A stretch of DNA of 64,000 nucleotides from Paenibacillus sp. XY044 (GTDB lineage: Bacteria > Bacillota > Bacilli > Paenibacillales > Paenibacillaceae). Location: assembly GCF_002257645.1 (NCBI RefSeq), contig NZ_NQMO01000013.1:1-64000 (forward strand), read 5' to 3'. Made by a program: the position numbers and the translations under genes. The number at the start of each line of letters is the position of its first letter. Within the stretch, counting starts at the first letter, position 1. Positions 6,686 to 16,253 of this stretch are shown here, in pieces. The notes under the pieces are model-generated. The model had not been told where the DNA came from and did not search any database. It was given only the letters and a program-made list of their open reading frames with translations.

Positions 6686-8806
6686 GTGGGAAATTGGTGG
6701 AGAACGAAAGCTTGCTCTTGGGGGAGCAAGGGGCTTTTGGCTGCCGTGCTGGCAACAGGTGTCCTGCAGCTGCCGGCGGTGACGTCAGCCGCCGAGGGTA
6801 CGAGCCCGGATCAAATCCGCGTGGGCTTGTTCCTTGACCTCGGCAGTACTTATAAATCAACGACGCCTGTCGTCACGCTGTCATCGGGACAGTCATGGTC
6901 TGCAGGGTTATCGGCTTCTTCGGGGGCTTCGGCTCTTGTGTCCTTTGGCGCTAACGAGATGGCAAAATTCAGCGTGGATGGATTCCGCGTGAAAGTACTC
7001 GCCACCTCGGATGCCAAAACGGCAGAGGATGCTTATAAGAAATTGAACGCGACGGCCGACAAGCCGGTCATATTCGCCGCATCGACAGGCACCGGCACCG
7101 TATACCAGGTGTATACCGGCATGTATGCAAGCCAGCAGGCAGCCAAAGATGCGGCTACGCGGACAGCCAAGACGGCTGCGGGACAGTTGAACGGGCAGAC
7201 TCCGGTCGTGACAGGCGGCAATCACTTGTCGGCAGGGGCTTATGCATCGGAGGCTGAAGCGGCGGCTGCAGCGCAGCAAATCCAGGCAGCCGGCGTCGAT
7301 GCGTTCGTGGCGGTTCAGCCGGGCGGAGCCGGCGGCAGTTACGCCGTATGGGTCGGCGAGGCGGCAGACGCATCCGGACTGGCGGCGGTGCGCAGCGCGG
7401 TAAGCACGAAGCTTACGGCGGCCACCCTGTCGGAGGTGGATGCATCGCAGCCAGCGCTGATCATCCGCAGCGATGCGGGGAGCAGCCCGGGAAGCTCCGC
7501 CGCGGTGAAACACATCGAGGTCAGCGGGAACGATGCCAAAGGCTGGATCAACAGCAGCGGAGACCAAATCAAAGTGTCGGAAAGATCGGGGCGTACATAC
7601 CGGGGCAGCATGGAGATCAGCATGGTGAACGGCCAGTTGGCGCTCGTGAACGAGCTGCCTTTTGAACAATATCTCTATGCGGTCGTTGGCGGCGAAGTGC
7701 CTTCATCCTGGCCGGAGGAATCGCTCAAAGCCCAGGCTGTGGCTGCGCGCAGCTATGCGTCTTTCCAGATCGGCAGCAGCGAAAAGTTCAAGGTGGCCGA
7801 TGTCGTCGATACGACGCTCAGCCAGGCTTATAACGGAATTTCATCCGAGGCGCCAAGCGTCATTGGTGCCGTAGATGCTACACAGGGCGAAGTGCTGATG
7901 CAGAACGGCAAAGTCGTCGAGGCTGTATTCTCTTCCAATTCCGGGGGGGCAACGGCCGACCCGACCGAGGTATGGAACAGCGGGGGAGATGCTTTCGCCA
8001 CCGTGGACAGTAAGGAAGACGTCGCCGCGCAAAACGGGGCTAAAGCCTGGTACCACGTTCTTCTCAGCAATGGAATTACGGGTTATGTCAGAGAAGACAA
8101 TGTCAAGGAACTGGGAACGGCAACGGCTGCCGGACTTGCGAAAGTCACGGTGACGACCAAGAGCACCAACGTGCGCCCGCTTCCGCTCATTCAATCGAAC
8201 GTTGAGCCAGCCGCTCAGATGAATCCCGGCGATACCGCCGTCGTTTTGGAGAAGGTGAAGGAATCAGGAACCTACGACTGGGTTCGGGGACCGTATACAT
8301 CGGCCGAGCTGGTCAGCACGTTGAAAGGAAAAACGTCGACGGCGGCTCCATCCACGATCAGTACGCTTGAGGTCACCAAGCGGGGGCCGTCCGGACGGGC
8401 TATTCAAATTAAGGCCAACGGGCAGATTCTGGACGTCAAATACCCGGATATGTTCCGTTCGGCTTTGAACGGTCTGCCAAGCACATTGTTTGATATTGTA
8501 CCTACAGGAAGCTATACTGTACTAAGCGCAAACGGGACAACGACGAAGGTTTCCGGCGCATCCGACACGTCGGTCATTTCCGCTTCAGGAACCTCTTCCA
8601 TCGCCGGAAAAGGCACGATCGTTATGAACGGGGATTCGAAGGCGCGCCGGATCGAAGCCGGGGAAGCGTTTTTCTTTGTGGGACGCGGCAACGGCCATGG
8701 CCTTGGACTCTCCCAGTGGGGAGCTAAAGGAATGGCGGACGCCGGGTATGGGTACCAGGACATTTTGAAACACTATTATCAGAATGTAACTATTGTTAAG
8801 GAATGA
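6686..8806 (+). CDS. SpoIID/LytB-domain protein with SPOR-like region
   Basis: SpoIID enzymes are lytic transglycosylases that cut peptidoglycan during engulfment. This exported 706-residue protein has a signal peptide (hydrophobic 17-36, likely cut after VTSA). A SPOR-like stretch follows at about 120-215 (VYQVYTGMYASQQAAKDAA, then LSAGAYASEAEAAAA). The SpoIID core includes GGEVPSSWPEESLKAQAVAA near 334, whose Glu matches the catalytic residue of SpoIID, and SNSGG near 416. An inserted SH3-like segment lies at about 430-530, and the C-terminal GRGNGHGLGLSQWGAKGMA is near 667. The GTG start at 6686 has GGGAGGAG 8 bases upstream. It sits between ruvB and queA and may be a vegetative or sporulation wall enzyme rather than SpoIID itself. 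Confidence 0.82.
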   Translation: MGNWWRTKACSWGSKGLLAAVLATGVLQLPAVTSAAEGTSPDQIRVGLFLDLGSTYKSTTPVVTLSSGQSWSAGLSASSGASALVSFGANEMAKFSVDGFRVKVLATSDAKTAEDAYKKLNATADKPVIFAASTGTGTVYQVYTGMYASQQAAKDAATRTAKTAAGQLNGQTPVVTGGNHLSAGAYASEAEAAAAAQQIQAAGVDAFVAVQPGGAGGSYAVWVGEAADASGLAAVRSAVSTKLTAATLSEVDASQPALIIRSDAGSSPGSSAAVKHIEVSGNDAKGWINSSGDQIKVSERSGRTYRGSMEISMVNGQLALVNELPFEQYLYAVVGGEVPSSWPEESLKAQAVAARSYASFQIGSSEKFKVADVVDTTLSQAYNGISSEAPSVIGAVDATQGEVLMQNGKVVEAVFSSNSGGATADPTEVWNSGGDAFATVDSKEDVAAQNGAKAWYHVLLSNGITGYVREDNVKELGTATAAGLAKVTVTTKSTNVRPLPLIQSNVEPAAQMNPGDTAVVLEKVKESGTYDWVRGPYTSAELVSTLKGKTSTAAPSTISTLEVTKRGPSGRAIQIKANGQILDVKYPDMFRSALNGLPSTLFDIVPTGSYTVLSANGTTTKVSGASDTSVISASGTSSIAGKGTIVMNGDSKARRIEAGEAFFFVGRGNGHGLGLSQWGAKGMADAGYGYQDILKHYYQNVTIVKE

Positions 8807-8813
8807 CGACCAG

Positions 8814-9842
8814 ATGAATGTAGACTTATATGATTTTGATTTACCAGAAGAATTAATCGCACAAACCCCTTTACAGGAACGGACGGCATCCCGTCTATTA
8901 ACGTTAAACAAGCAGGATGGATCGATCGCCCACCGAACCTTCAAAGACATCGTAGACGAGCTGCAGCCCGGCGATACGCTGGTTCTTAACGATACCCGGG
9001 TCATTCCGGCGAGATTGTTCGGCGTGAAAGAAGAAACGGGTGCCAAAGCCGAGGTGCTTCTCCTGAAAAATTTGCAGGGAGACACTTGGGAGGCGCTCGT
9101 AAAGCCTGGGAAAAAGCTGAAAAAGGGCAGCGTGATCCGGTTCGGCGACGAGCTTCAGGCTGTGATTGAGGATGAAGGGGAGATGGGTGAGCGGAAGCTG
9201 ACCTTTACCTACCAAGGGATTTTTCAGGAGATCCTCGACCGGCTTGGCCAAATGCCGCTCCCGCCTTATATCAAGGAGAAGCTCGACGACAAGGAGCGCT
9301 ACCAGACGGTCTATTCCAAGCATGAGGGTTCCGCCGCAGCCCCGACCGCAGGGCTTCATTTTACCGAGGAACTGCTGGATCAAATCCGTGCCAAAGGCGT
9401 GACGGTCACTTTCATTACGCTTCATGTCGGTTTAGGCACTTTCCGGCCGATGTCGGTTGAGCGGGTGGAGGACCATGTCATGCATGCGGAATATTACTCG
9501 GTGACCCAGGAGACAGCGGACATCCTGAACGCGGCCAAAGCCCGCGGGGGAAGAATCGTTGCAGTAGGGACCACCTCCTGCCGGACGCTTGAGACGATCG
9601 GGACCCGCTTTGAAGGCGGCCTGCTCGAAGCCTGCAGCGGTTGGACCGATATTTTTATATACCCGGGATATACATTTAAAGTCGTGAACGCTTTGATCAC
9701 CAATTTCCACCTGCCGAAGTCGACGCTGGTCATGCTGGTCAGCGCGCTGGCTGGACGGGAGCATATTTTGAACGCATACACGGAGGCCGTGAAGGAAAGG
9801 TACCGTTTCTTCAGCTTCGGTGATGCGATGTTTATCTATTAA
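8814..9842 (+). CDS. queA: S-adenosylmethionine:tRNA ribosyltransferase-isomerase QueA
   Basis: Transfers and isomerises the ribosyl part of AdoMet onto preQ1 in tRNA to form epoxyqueuosine. From ATG 8814 the protein is 342 residues, the usual length, and begins with the family pattern NVDLYDFDLPEELIAQ. Other conserved blocks are LVLNDTRVIPARL, APTAGLHFT, and GTTSCRTLE. A TTG at 8793 would extend it by seven residues, but this lies inside the preceding gene. An AAGGA site precedes the ATG by 11 bases. tgt follows 38 bases later and acts one step earlier in the same pathway. Confidence 0.96.
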   Translation: MNVDLYDFDLPEELIAQTPLQERTASRLLTLNKQDGSIAHRTFKDIVDELQPGDTLVLNDTRVIPARLFGVKEETGAKAEVLLLKNLQGDTWEALVKPGKKLKKGSVIRFGDELQAVIEDEGEMGERKLTFTYQGIFQEILDRLGQMPLPPYIKEKLDDKERYQTVYSKHEGSAAAPTAGLHFTEELLDQIRAKGVTVTFITLHVGLGTFRPMSVERVEDHVMHAEYYSVTQETADILNAAKARGGRIVAVGTTSCRTLETIGTRFEGGLLEACSGWTDIFIYPGYTFKVVNALITNFHLPKSTLVMLVSALAGREHILNAYTEAVKERYRFFSFGDAMFIY

Positions 9843-9880
9843 GACCGGTTGATCGGCATATAAGAGGATGGTATTAAACA

Positions 9881-11020
9881 ATGGCAGCAGCAATTACTTA
9901 TGAACATATTAAAACGTGCAAGCAATCCGGAGCCCGGCTGGGGCGGGTGCATACGCCGCACGGCGTGATCGAGACACCGACCTTTATGCCGGTAGGAACG
10001 CTGGCCACGGTCAAGACGATGAGTCCGGAAGAGCTGAAGGCGATGAACGCGCAAATCATTTTGAGCAACACGTATCATCTGTTCCTGCGCCCGGGTCATG
10101 ACATTATCCGCGAAGCCGGTGGACTGCACCGCTTCATGAACTGGGACCGTCCGATTCTGACGGATAGCGGCGGATTTCAGGTGTTCAGCTTGAGCGAGAT
10201 GCGCAAAATTACCGAGGAAGGTGTGCATTTCCGTTCCCATCTAAACGGAGACAAGCTGTTTCTGTCGCCGGAGGTGGCCATGGAAATCCAGAACGCGCTT
10301 GGTTCGGACATCATGATGGCCTTTGATGAATGCCCGCCTTATCCGGCCGAATACGATTATGTCAAGAAGTCCTTGGAACGCACGACCCGCTGGGCCGAGC
10401 GCTGCCTGAACAGCCATGCCAGACCGCATGATCAGGGGCTGTTTGCTATCGTTCAAGGTGGTATGTATGAAGACTTGCGCAAACAGAGCGCTCGTGATTT
10501 GACTTCCATGGATTTCCCGGGGTATGCTATTGGTGGACTCAGCGTAGGAGAGTCCAAGCAGCTGATGTACGAAGTGCTGGACTATACCGTTCCGCTGCTT
10601 CCGGACAACAAGCCCCGCTATTTGATGGGCGTGGGTTCACCGGATGCACTGATCGAAGGCTCCATTCGGGGTGTGGACATGTTTGACTGCGTCCTGCCGA
10701 CACGGATCGCCCGGAACGGAACGACCATGACCAGCCAGGGACGGCTAGTCGTTCGCAATGCGCAATACGCCAGAGATTTTGGCCCGCTTGACCCAGCATG
10801 TGACTGCTATACTTGCCGGAACTATTCAAGAGCCTATCTGCGGCATTTGATCAAAGCGGATGAAACCTTCGGACTCCGTTTGACCACTTACCACAACCTG
10901 CATTTCCTCATCAATCTGATGAAACAAGTGCGTCAGGCCATCATGGAGGACAGGCTGCTTGATTTTCGCGATGAGTTTTTTGAACAATACGGGCTTTATG
11001 ACAATGATAAAGGGTTTTAA
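9881..11020 (+). CDS. tgt: tRNA-guanine transglycosylase
   Basis: Exchanges guanine-34 for preQ1 in tRNAs with GUN anticodons (Asp, Asn, His, Tyr). The 379-residue sequence contains LTDSGGFQVFSL near 97, GGLSVGE near 214, and GVDMFDCVLPTR near 264 carrying the nucleophilic Asp region. The zinc-binding CDCYTCRNYSRAYLRHL lies near 304. It is transcribed with queA and yajC, an order conserved in Bacilli. Confidence 0.97.
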   Translation: MAAAITYEHIKTCKQSGARLGRVHTPHGVIETPTFMPVGTLATVKTMSPEELKAMNAQIILSNTYHLFLRPGHDIIREAGGLHRFMNWDRPILTDSGGFQVFSLSEMRKITEEGVHFRSHLNGDKLFLSPEVAMEIQNALGSDIMMAFDECPPYPAEYDYVKKSLERTTRWAERCLNSHARPHDQGLFAIVQGGMYEDLRKQSARDLTSMDFPGYAIGGLSVGESKQLMYEVLDYTVPLLPDNKPRYLMGVGSPDALIEGSIRGVDMFDCVLPTRIARNGTTMTSQGRLVVRNAQYARDFGPLDPACDCYTCRNYSRAYLRHLIKADETFGLRLTTYHNLHFLINLMKQVRQAIMEDRLLDFRDEFFEQYGLYDNDKGF

Positions 11021-11064
11021 GTTTCAGCTGAACTGCAGTGATTATTGAAAGGGGGGAAAAGCAT

Positions 11065-11409
11065 ATGTTCAACAATTTTGAATCCATTGAGTTAGCAGCT
11101 GGTACCGGCGGTTCTGGAGGCGGAGGTCTCGTGGGATTGATTCTGCCGCTCGTTCTGATGTTCGCGATTTTCTATTTCCTGTTGATCCGTCCGCAGCAAA
11201 AGAAACAGAAAACCCGCACTTCCATGCTGGGCGCATTGAAGAAAGGGGATAAGGTTGTAACGATCGGCGGCCTGCACGGAACGATTATGGAAATTACCGA
11301 CGATATCGTGGTACTGCGGGTAAACGACGTGACGAAGCTGACCTTCGATCGTGGTTCTATCAGCCACGCGGTTAGCTCGGGCGCCGGTGAATCCGAGAAA
11401 TCGTCCTAA
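11065..11409 (+). CDS. yajC: Preprotein translocase subunit YajC
   Basis: Small single-pass partner of the Sec translocon that associates with SecD/SecF. From ATG 11065 (114 residues) it has a Gly-rich N-terminus, one membrane segment at 21-41, then the hallmark RPQQKK at 42-47 and a basic cytosolic domain with GDKVVTIGGLHGTI. An in-frame upstream GTG (11038) is unlikely because AAAGGGGGGAAA sits 6-8 bases before the ATG. Last gene of the ruv-queA-tgt operon. secD and secF lie 5 kb downstream. Confidence 0.95.
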   Translation: MFNNFESIELAAGTGGSGGGGLVGLILPLVLMFAIFYFLLIRPQQKKQKTRTSMLGALKKGDKVVTIGGLHGTIMEITDDIVVLRVNDVTKLTFDRGSISHAVSSGAGESEKSS

Positions 11410-11475
11410 AACGATCCGGATGCGCGGTCCAACATCGATGGCAACATCTCCAGTAAGACCAGGCACATCACATAA

Positions 11476-11577
11476 CGAAAGCAGCAGGTCACTCTGCTGC
11501 TTTCGCCGATGTTCATACTTACGGATGCCAAAAGGCTGCACGGCTTGTCTACGGGACAAGGGTGCAGCCTTTTGTTT
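11476..11577 (+). terminator. Two successive hairpins ending the ruv-yajC operon
   Basis: The first hairpin, CGAAAGCAGCAG/CTGCTGCTTTCG (11476-11505), has no T run. The second, AAAAGGCTGCA/TGCAGCCTTTTGTTTT (11529-11577), has a T-rich tail and should be the true terminator. The convergent PAP2 gene ends just beyond. Confidence 0.75.
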
Positions 11578-11617
11578 TAAGATGATTTCAGCGGAGCTGA
11601 ATGAGTAGACGTTTTTC

Positions 11618-12448
11618 TTACACATCGGACACGATATGGTTTAATTGTCGCTGCTTCGGATGCGCAAGCCTCCGTCCCCAGAAGATGCCGACGGAAGAGG
11701 CAAGCAAACCGAGCAGGGTACCGGCGACCGAATCCGTCAGCCAATGGATGCCGAGATAGAAAATGCTGAAAATGATGATGACGGCGCTGATGAGCGTCAT
11801 GAGGGCCAGACGGCGATTTCCCGAACGGATTCCGAGCACCAGCATGGTGATGGAAATCGAAGTGTGCAGGCTTGGAAAGCAGTTGTTGATTCCGGACAAG
11901 GGCCTGTACGCCTGTTCGAATTTCGGAAAGACCTCAAGCATGTAGAACGACACGCCAGACGGCGGAAAGGACCAAACCTCGTTCACGGGAAAGAAGAGGT
12001 AAAACGGGATCGCCACTGTATAATTGATGATGACGGCAATACAGGCAGCCATGAGAAATGTTTTGTTCCCGTCCGCAGCAAAGATTCCGAGCAAAGCGAT
12101 GAGTAATGATTGGAACACAACCACGTAAAAAAACACAGATACGGGCGTAATGTATGGGCTGTGAAAGAACTGCTGCCAGTGCTGGACGAAATGCCCCTCA
12201 ATTCCGAAAACCCATGGGGTGAAGTCCTGCTTTAAATGCATGCCTGCTTCGATTTTCAGTTCGTAGCTGTTGAACAGCAGAATCGCAGCCATCAAAGCGA
12301 ATAGACTCAAAAATTTGCGGTTGATTCCAAACTCCCGGATCAGCAACCATCCGGCCCGCAGAGGGTTGCGCAGGGTGCCCAGCCAGATCAGCCCGATCGC
12401 CATAACGAGCGTTGCTGCCGAAATATAGTTCATGGAGTCATACAACAC
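11618..12448 (-). CDS. PAP2-family membrane phosphatase
   Basis: Membrane lipid or inositol phosphate phosphatase/transferase of the PAP2 superfamily. The 276 residues include about six membrane segments. The catalytic motifs are FPSLHTS (191-197, H195) and GIHWLTD (233-239, H235 and D239), and a preceding YRPLSG is similar to the first PAP2 motif. The GTG start at 12448 is preceded by GAGGAGG at about 10 bases. It is the second gene on the minus strand after the yrzE-like gene but is separated from it by 54 bases. Substrate is not evident. Confidence 0.82.
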   Translation of the reverse strand: MLYDSMNYISAATLVMAIGLIWLGTLRNPLRAGWLLIREFGINRKFLSLFALMAAILLFNSYELKIEAGMHLKQDFTPWVFGIEGHFVQHWQQFFHSPYITPVSVFFYVVVFQSLLIALLGIFAADGNKTFLMAACIAVIINYTVAIPFYLFFPVNEVWSFPPSGVSFYMLEVFPKFEQAYRPLSGINNCFPSLHTSISITMLVLGIRSGNRRLALMTLISAVIIIFSIFYLGIHWLTDSVAGTLLGLLASSVGIFWGRRLAHPKQRQLNHIVSDV

Positions 12449-12502
12449 GTAGGGACGTCCTCCTCTTCATGAAGTGCATTAAGTGTAGCACATGTGAAGA
12501 GA

Positions 12503-12904
12503 TCAAAAGTTACGATTGTTTTTCAAATTCACCCCGAACATGCCCCCGATGGCTCCCGAAGCGACAACGGCCGCGATCAGCAGCAGATCTCCAAGACGAA
12601 GGTGGCTGTCTAGCGCCAGAAATCCGATGATGATGATCATGAGACCGTATAAAATGCCGGTAAATCCTCCCTGGTACCAACCCCGTCTCCCTGAACGCTT
12701 CCCGGATACAAGACCTCCAAATGCCGCGGCGACAGCATGAACCACGTAGATGTAATGGGATAAGCTCTGCTCTTTCATGCCGCTTGACCACAAAAGGAAA
12801 GAAAGAAAAAGCGCCCCGACCATCATCCAAAAAAAGGAATAAAACAGTCCCGACAATGTGGGATTGGAGATCCGAAAAGAGAACAGGCGACGGATCAAAT
12901 GCAT
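12503..12904 (-). CDS. TIGR04086-type membrane protein (YrzE-like)
   Basis: A 133-residue protein with four predicted membrane segments (LSGLFYSFFWMMVGALFLSF, YIYVVHAVAAAFGGLVSG, GILYGLMIIIIGFLALDS, LLLIAAVVASGAIGGMFG). It resembles the small membrane family found beside yajC and spoVB in Bacilli (YrzE). The ATG at 12904 is chosen because AAGGGGG lies 7 bases upstream; a GTG nine codons earlier has no ribosome site. Its role is unknown. Conserved clustering with yajC, yrbG and spoVB is the main clue. Confidence 0.7.
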   Translation of the reverse strand: MHLIRRLFSFRISNPTLSGLFYSFFWMMVGALFLSFLLWSSGMKEQSLSHYIYVVHAVAAAFGGLVSGKRSGRRGWYQGGFTGILYGLMIIIIGFLALDSHLRLGDLLLIAAVVASGAIGGMFGVNLKNNRNF

Positions 12905-13080
12905 AAGAGAACCCCCTTCATAGTTCCACAATTTAATGTAAATTTATGTGACGGCTTGCCCCAGTAGTACAAGTAATTTTTCCAATAATTTATCGCTTCC
13001 GCTTCTGAATGACCGTGTTGCCGAAAGGTCAAAATATCCTTAATTGGCATGATGAATGGCACTGAAAGGAGCAGGTGACC

Positions 13081-13941
13081 GTGATATCCGATATACTGAT
13101 TCCTATTTTCCGAACCGTCCTGATGTACTTCGTCATCTATCTGACCCTCCGGATTATGGGCAAACGGGAGATCGGGAAGCTGTCCATTTTTGACCTGGTC
13201 ATCTCGATCATGATCGCCGAAATCGGCGTTTTTGTGCTGGAAGATATGTCGCGGCCGATCTCGGACGGGCTCTTTCCGATGGCTACACTTGTCTTGATTC
13301 AGATTACGATTGCGTTCTTAAGTTTGAAGAGCCGGAAAATTCGACTGCTATTCGAAGGAAAGCCGGCTATCCTCGTTTCGGGAGGCAAGCTCAACCGTGA
13401 AGAAATGCGGAGGCATCGGTATAATCTGGATGATTTGCTCCTCCAGCTGCGTGGTCGAAATATTGAAAACGTAGCGGACGTGGAATTTGCGATTCTGGAG
13501 AACTCCGGGCAGTTGACCGTCATTCCCAAATCCAAAAGGTCCGATAAAAAAGAAAGGTACGATCTGTCCGGTCCCCAGGAAAAGCCGAATCGTAACGGCA
13601 ATCCATCAACCTCCGCAAGGAATACTGCAACCTATCCACGTTCTTTGGGGATGGAGAGCAAACCGAGTCAGGTCTACGAAACTCCCTATGCCGATCCGTC
13701 CCGGCTTTCTGCGAGAAACCGCAGCAAAAAGATCCTTGTTCCCAGCGGGAAATTTACCTATGGCGTGCTGCCGATCCCGCTGATTATGGATGGGAAGGTG
13801 CAGGACGACAATTTGGAGCGGCTGAACAAAAACCGGTTTTGGCTGAAGAATCAAATACAGCAGCGGGGAATCAAAGATTTTAAAGACGTGTTTCTCTGCT
13901 CCATTGACCATAAAGGCCGGCTTTACATCGACCGCAAATGA
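13081..13941 (+). CDS. DUF421/YetF-domain membrane protein (YrbG-like)
   Basis: Three N-terminal membrane segments and the conserved YLTLRIMGKREIGKLSIFDL identify the DUF421 family, which has a cytosolic domain (ILVSGGKLNREEMRRHRYN, NVADVEFAILENSGQLTVIPK). At about 287 residues it is longer than usual. A Ser/Asn/Arg-rich low-complexity insert lies at roughly 155-225, before the last domain (VLPIPLIMDGKVQDDNLERL). Start GTG 13081 is 9 bases after AAAGGAG; a GTG at 13075 is too close. Homologues sit beside spoVB in B. subtilis (yrbG). Function unknown; some YetF proteins have been linked to spore traits. Confidence 0.75.
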   Translation: MISDILIPIFRTVLMYFVIYLTLRIMGKREIGKLSIFDLVISIMIAEIGVFVLEDMSRPISDGLFPMATLVLIQITIAFLSLKSRKIRLLFEGKPAILVSGGKLNREEMRRHRYNLDDLLLQLRGRNIENVADVEFAILENSGQLTVIPKSKRSDKKERYDLSGPQEKPNRNGNPSTSARNTATYPRSLGMESKPSQVYETPYADPSRLSARNRSKKILVPSGKFTYGVLPIPLIMDGKVQDDNLERLNKNRFWLKNQIQQRGIKDFKDVFLCSIDHKGRLYIDRK

Positions 13942-13958
13942 GGTGGATCCCAGGCAGG

Positions 13959-15620
13959 TCAGGCGGCCGGAGTCTTGGGATTTTTCGAATCGGCATGCTT
14001 GAACCATTTTTCAAGATAGGGCATTCGGGACAGATCTCTAAGGGAAACCAGCTTCAAGGCAAACACGGCTGCCAGGAAACCGATCATGCCTAAGAACGTG
14101 GCTGCCAAAAAGCGAATCCAAACGATGCCTCCCAATGGCAGATGCAGATAGCCGTATTGGGTAATGCCTGTCATGATGATCATGGCTCCCGCCAGCTTCA
14201 GCAGATCGAGCATCCGGAAACGGTAGGCGAGCAGCCGGCTGACGCTGAACCCGTGCAGGAACGTGACTACGATGCTGTTGATGATAATGGCGATGACGGC
14301 CCCGTAAATTCCATACTCCGGCTGAGAGGACAGGTACCAGATCAGGAACAGTTTGAGGACGGCTCCGACCAAGGTGTTAAGCAGAGCGCGGCTTGGCCGG
14401 TCCAGCGCCTGCAGGGTGGCCTGAAGCGGTGCCTGAACGTACAGAAACAGCGCAAACGGCGCCATCGTGCGCAGCATATTGGAGATGTCCGCATTGTTGT
14501 ACAGCAGCAGGCACAGCGGCTCTGCCAGGACATACATAATGACGGCGAAAGGGGCACCGGTCACGAGCGCAAGCCGGATCGTCTGGTTTAAGCGTTTGTG
14601 GATGGTAAGCTTGTCTTTGCGGGCGGCAGCCTCGGACAGCGAAGGCACGAGCGAGACCGCCAGGGATGAGGTCAGTACGCCTGGAAGCAGCAGCAGCGGG
14701 ATGACCATCCCTTGCAGTGCGCCATACTGGGCGGTTGCTACGGCGGTGACGAATCCGGCGAGCGCGAGGCTCTGGGCCGTAATAATCGATTCAAGCAGGT
14801 AAGAGAAGGAGCCGACCAACCGTCCGGCGGTGACCGGTACGGTAATGCCAATCATGCGTGCAAACAATCCGCGGCTGACACGGTTGTCGGCATTGTTTCC
14901 CTTGCCGGCTTTGTCATCTTGGTTGGCTTTCTCTCTTTTAGCTTGTCTGGACAACAGCCATTTCTCGTCCCTGTGGAACTGCCACAGCAGGGCAAGCAGA
15001 CCGAAAAATTCCCCTGCCATCACGCCAAGCATGGCACCTGCCGCGGCATAGGCTATCCCTTTTGGCAATAGCAGATAAGCGAACCACAGCGTGCACACGA
15101 TCCGGAATACGGTCTCGATAATCGAAGAGGTCGCGGACGGAATCATGTTCTGCCTTCCCTGGAAATAACCGCGGTAGACCGAGGAAATGGCAACGATGAC
15201 CAGCATAGGAGTCATGCTGACAAAGGTGTAGTACACCCGGGAATCCGTTATGATGGTGCTTGTGATCCAAGGAGCGAGCCACAGGCACAGGGCCATAAAC
15301 AGCACGCTGAGTCCCACCGTTAAGCCAAGGCTGACCCGTAGGACATATTTTGAATTTTGCGGTTTGCCCTCGGTTTCCGCTTCCGATACCAACTTGGCGA
15401 TCGCCAGCGGAACGCCCCCTGTAATCAGCGTCATAATCACCAGGAAAAATGGATAGCCCAGCTGGTAAATCCCTACCCCTTCGGCGCCGATGATCCGGGG
15501 CAGGGCGATGCGCGGTATAAACCCGAGAATGCGGTTCACTATGCCGGCGGCAAGCAAAATCATCGTGCCTTGGATAAAGGTTTGCTTTTTGATGCCTGGA
15601 TTTTTAGGATGCTTGTTCAA
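13959..15620 (-). CDS. spoVB: SpoVB-type polysaccharide/lipid flippase
   Basis: A MOP-superfamily (MATE/MurJ-like) transporter with about 14 membrane segments over 553 residues. SpoVB is needed for spore cortex synthesis in B. subtilis, probably by flipping lipid-linked wall precursors. Typical features are GFIPRIALPRIIGAEGVGIYQ near 33, the internal SVYRGYFQGRQNMIPSATSSI near 162 and a charged loop at about 230-245. The start is TTG at 15620 with AGGGAG 8 bases upstream. It converges with the yrbG-like gene and diverges from comN, as in the Bacillus neighbourhood. Confidence 0.85.
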   Translation of the reverse strand: MNKHPKNPGIKKQTFIQGTMILLAAGIVNRILGFIPRIALPRIIGAEGVGIYQLGYPFFLVIMTLITGGVPLAIAKLVSEAETEGKPQNSKYVLRVSLGLTVGLSVLFMALCLWLAPWITSTIITDSRVYYTFVSMTPMLVIVAISSVYRGYFQGRQNMIPSATSSIIETVFRIVCTLWFAYLLLPKGIAYAAAGAMLGVMAGEFFGLLALLWQFHRDEKWLLSRQAKREKANQDDKAGKGNNADNRVSRGLFARMIGITVPVTAGRLVGSFSYLLESIITAQSLALAGFVTAVATAQYGALQGMVIPLLLLPGVLTSSLAVSLVPSLSEAAARKDKLTIHKRLNQTIRLALVTGAPFAVIMYVLAEPLCLLLYNNADISNMLRTMAPFALFLYVQAPLQATLQALDRPSRALLNTLVGAVLKLFLIWYLSSQPEYGIYGAVIAIIINSIVVTFLHGFSVSRLLAYRFRMLDLLKLAGAMIIMTGITQYGYLHLPLGGIVWIRFLAATFLGMIGFLAAVFALKLVSLRDLSRMPYLEKWFKHADSKNPKTPAA

Positions 15621-15854
15621 TTGTCCACTCCCTCTTCCCGTGTCGAAGCTGTGCTGCCACTTTTGGTAATGTCAGACCTTGTTTTATGAATATGCTGAAC
15701 CTGTCCCAACTCATTCATCCTTTCCGGTAACATTTGGACAAAAGAAGGAAAGAAGGGCAGTGGGGTCGAATACAGTACAAATCAGTGCTACAATGGACTA
15801 CAGGACATCCGGAACAGGATCGTGGAAAGAGGCAATTGGAGAGGAGGCCGTAGA

Positions 15855-16112
15855 GTGAGCTCAGAGGAAATGAACGACAGGCAGCTGGAGGAAGCGATTG
15901 AAACACTCTGTCGCAGCAAGGCGGAGGAATTCAGACTCGTCGGCTATGAGCATGTAACCAGCAAGGATATTTGGAACTGCGTCAGCGTCAAATACGAGAA
16001 AGAAGGGATTCCGCCGCTCTACATGCTGGTCAACGATATACTCTCTTTGAAAGTGATGACGTTTATGAATTTTATGACCATATCCGCATATAAAGGATCC
16101 ACTTTCGATTGA
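15855..16112 (+). CDS. comN: ComN-family post-transcriptional regulator
   Basis: A short 85-residue acidic protein containing KDIWNCVSVKYEKEGIPPLYMLVNDILSLK, the family core. In B. subtilis ComN (YrzD) affects comE mRNA and polar localisation. Start GTG 15855 follows GAGGAGG by 7 bases; an upstream in-frame start would lack a ribosome site. It lies between spoVB and secD as in B. subtilis, and a terminator hairpin overlaps its stop. Confidence 0.75.
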   Translation: MSSEEMNDRQLEEAIETLCRSKAEEFRLVGYEHVTSKDIWNCVSVKYEKEGIPPLYMLVNDILSLKVMTFMNFMTISAYKGSTFD

Positions 16113-16127
16113 AAGGGATCTTTTTTT
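16092..16127 (+). terminator. Terminator after comN
   Basis: AAAGGATCC-A-CTTTC pairs with GAAAG-GGATCTTT with one bulge, and a run of seven T follows. The hairpin includes the comN stop codon. Confidence 0.75.
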
Positions 16128-16253
16128 CTGTTTGTGTTAAAAGAGATGAGGGATACTGTAAAATCGGAAAACGACAAATATTGATAAATTGACTGCCTTT
16201 TGGCGCATGGCTATAATAGGAATATTGAGAACGAAAGGGGAACTAGGAACGGC

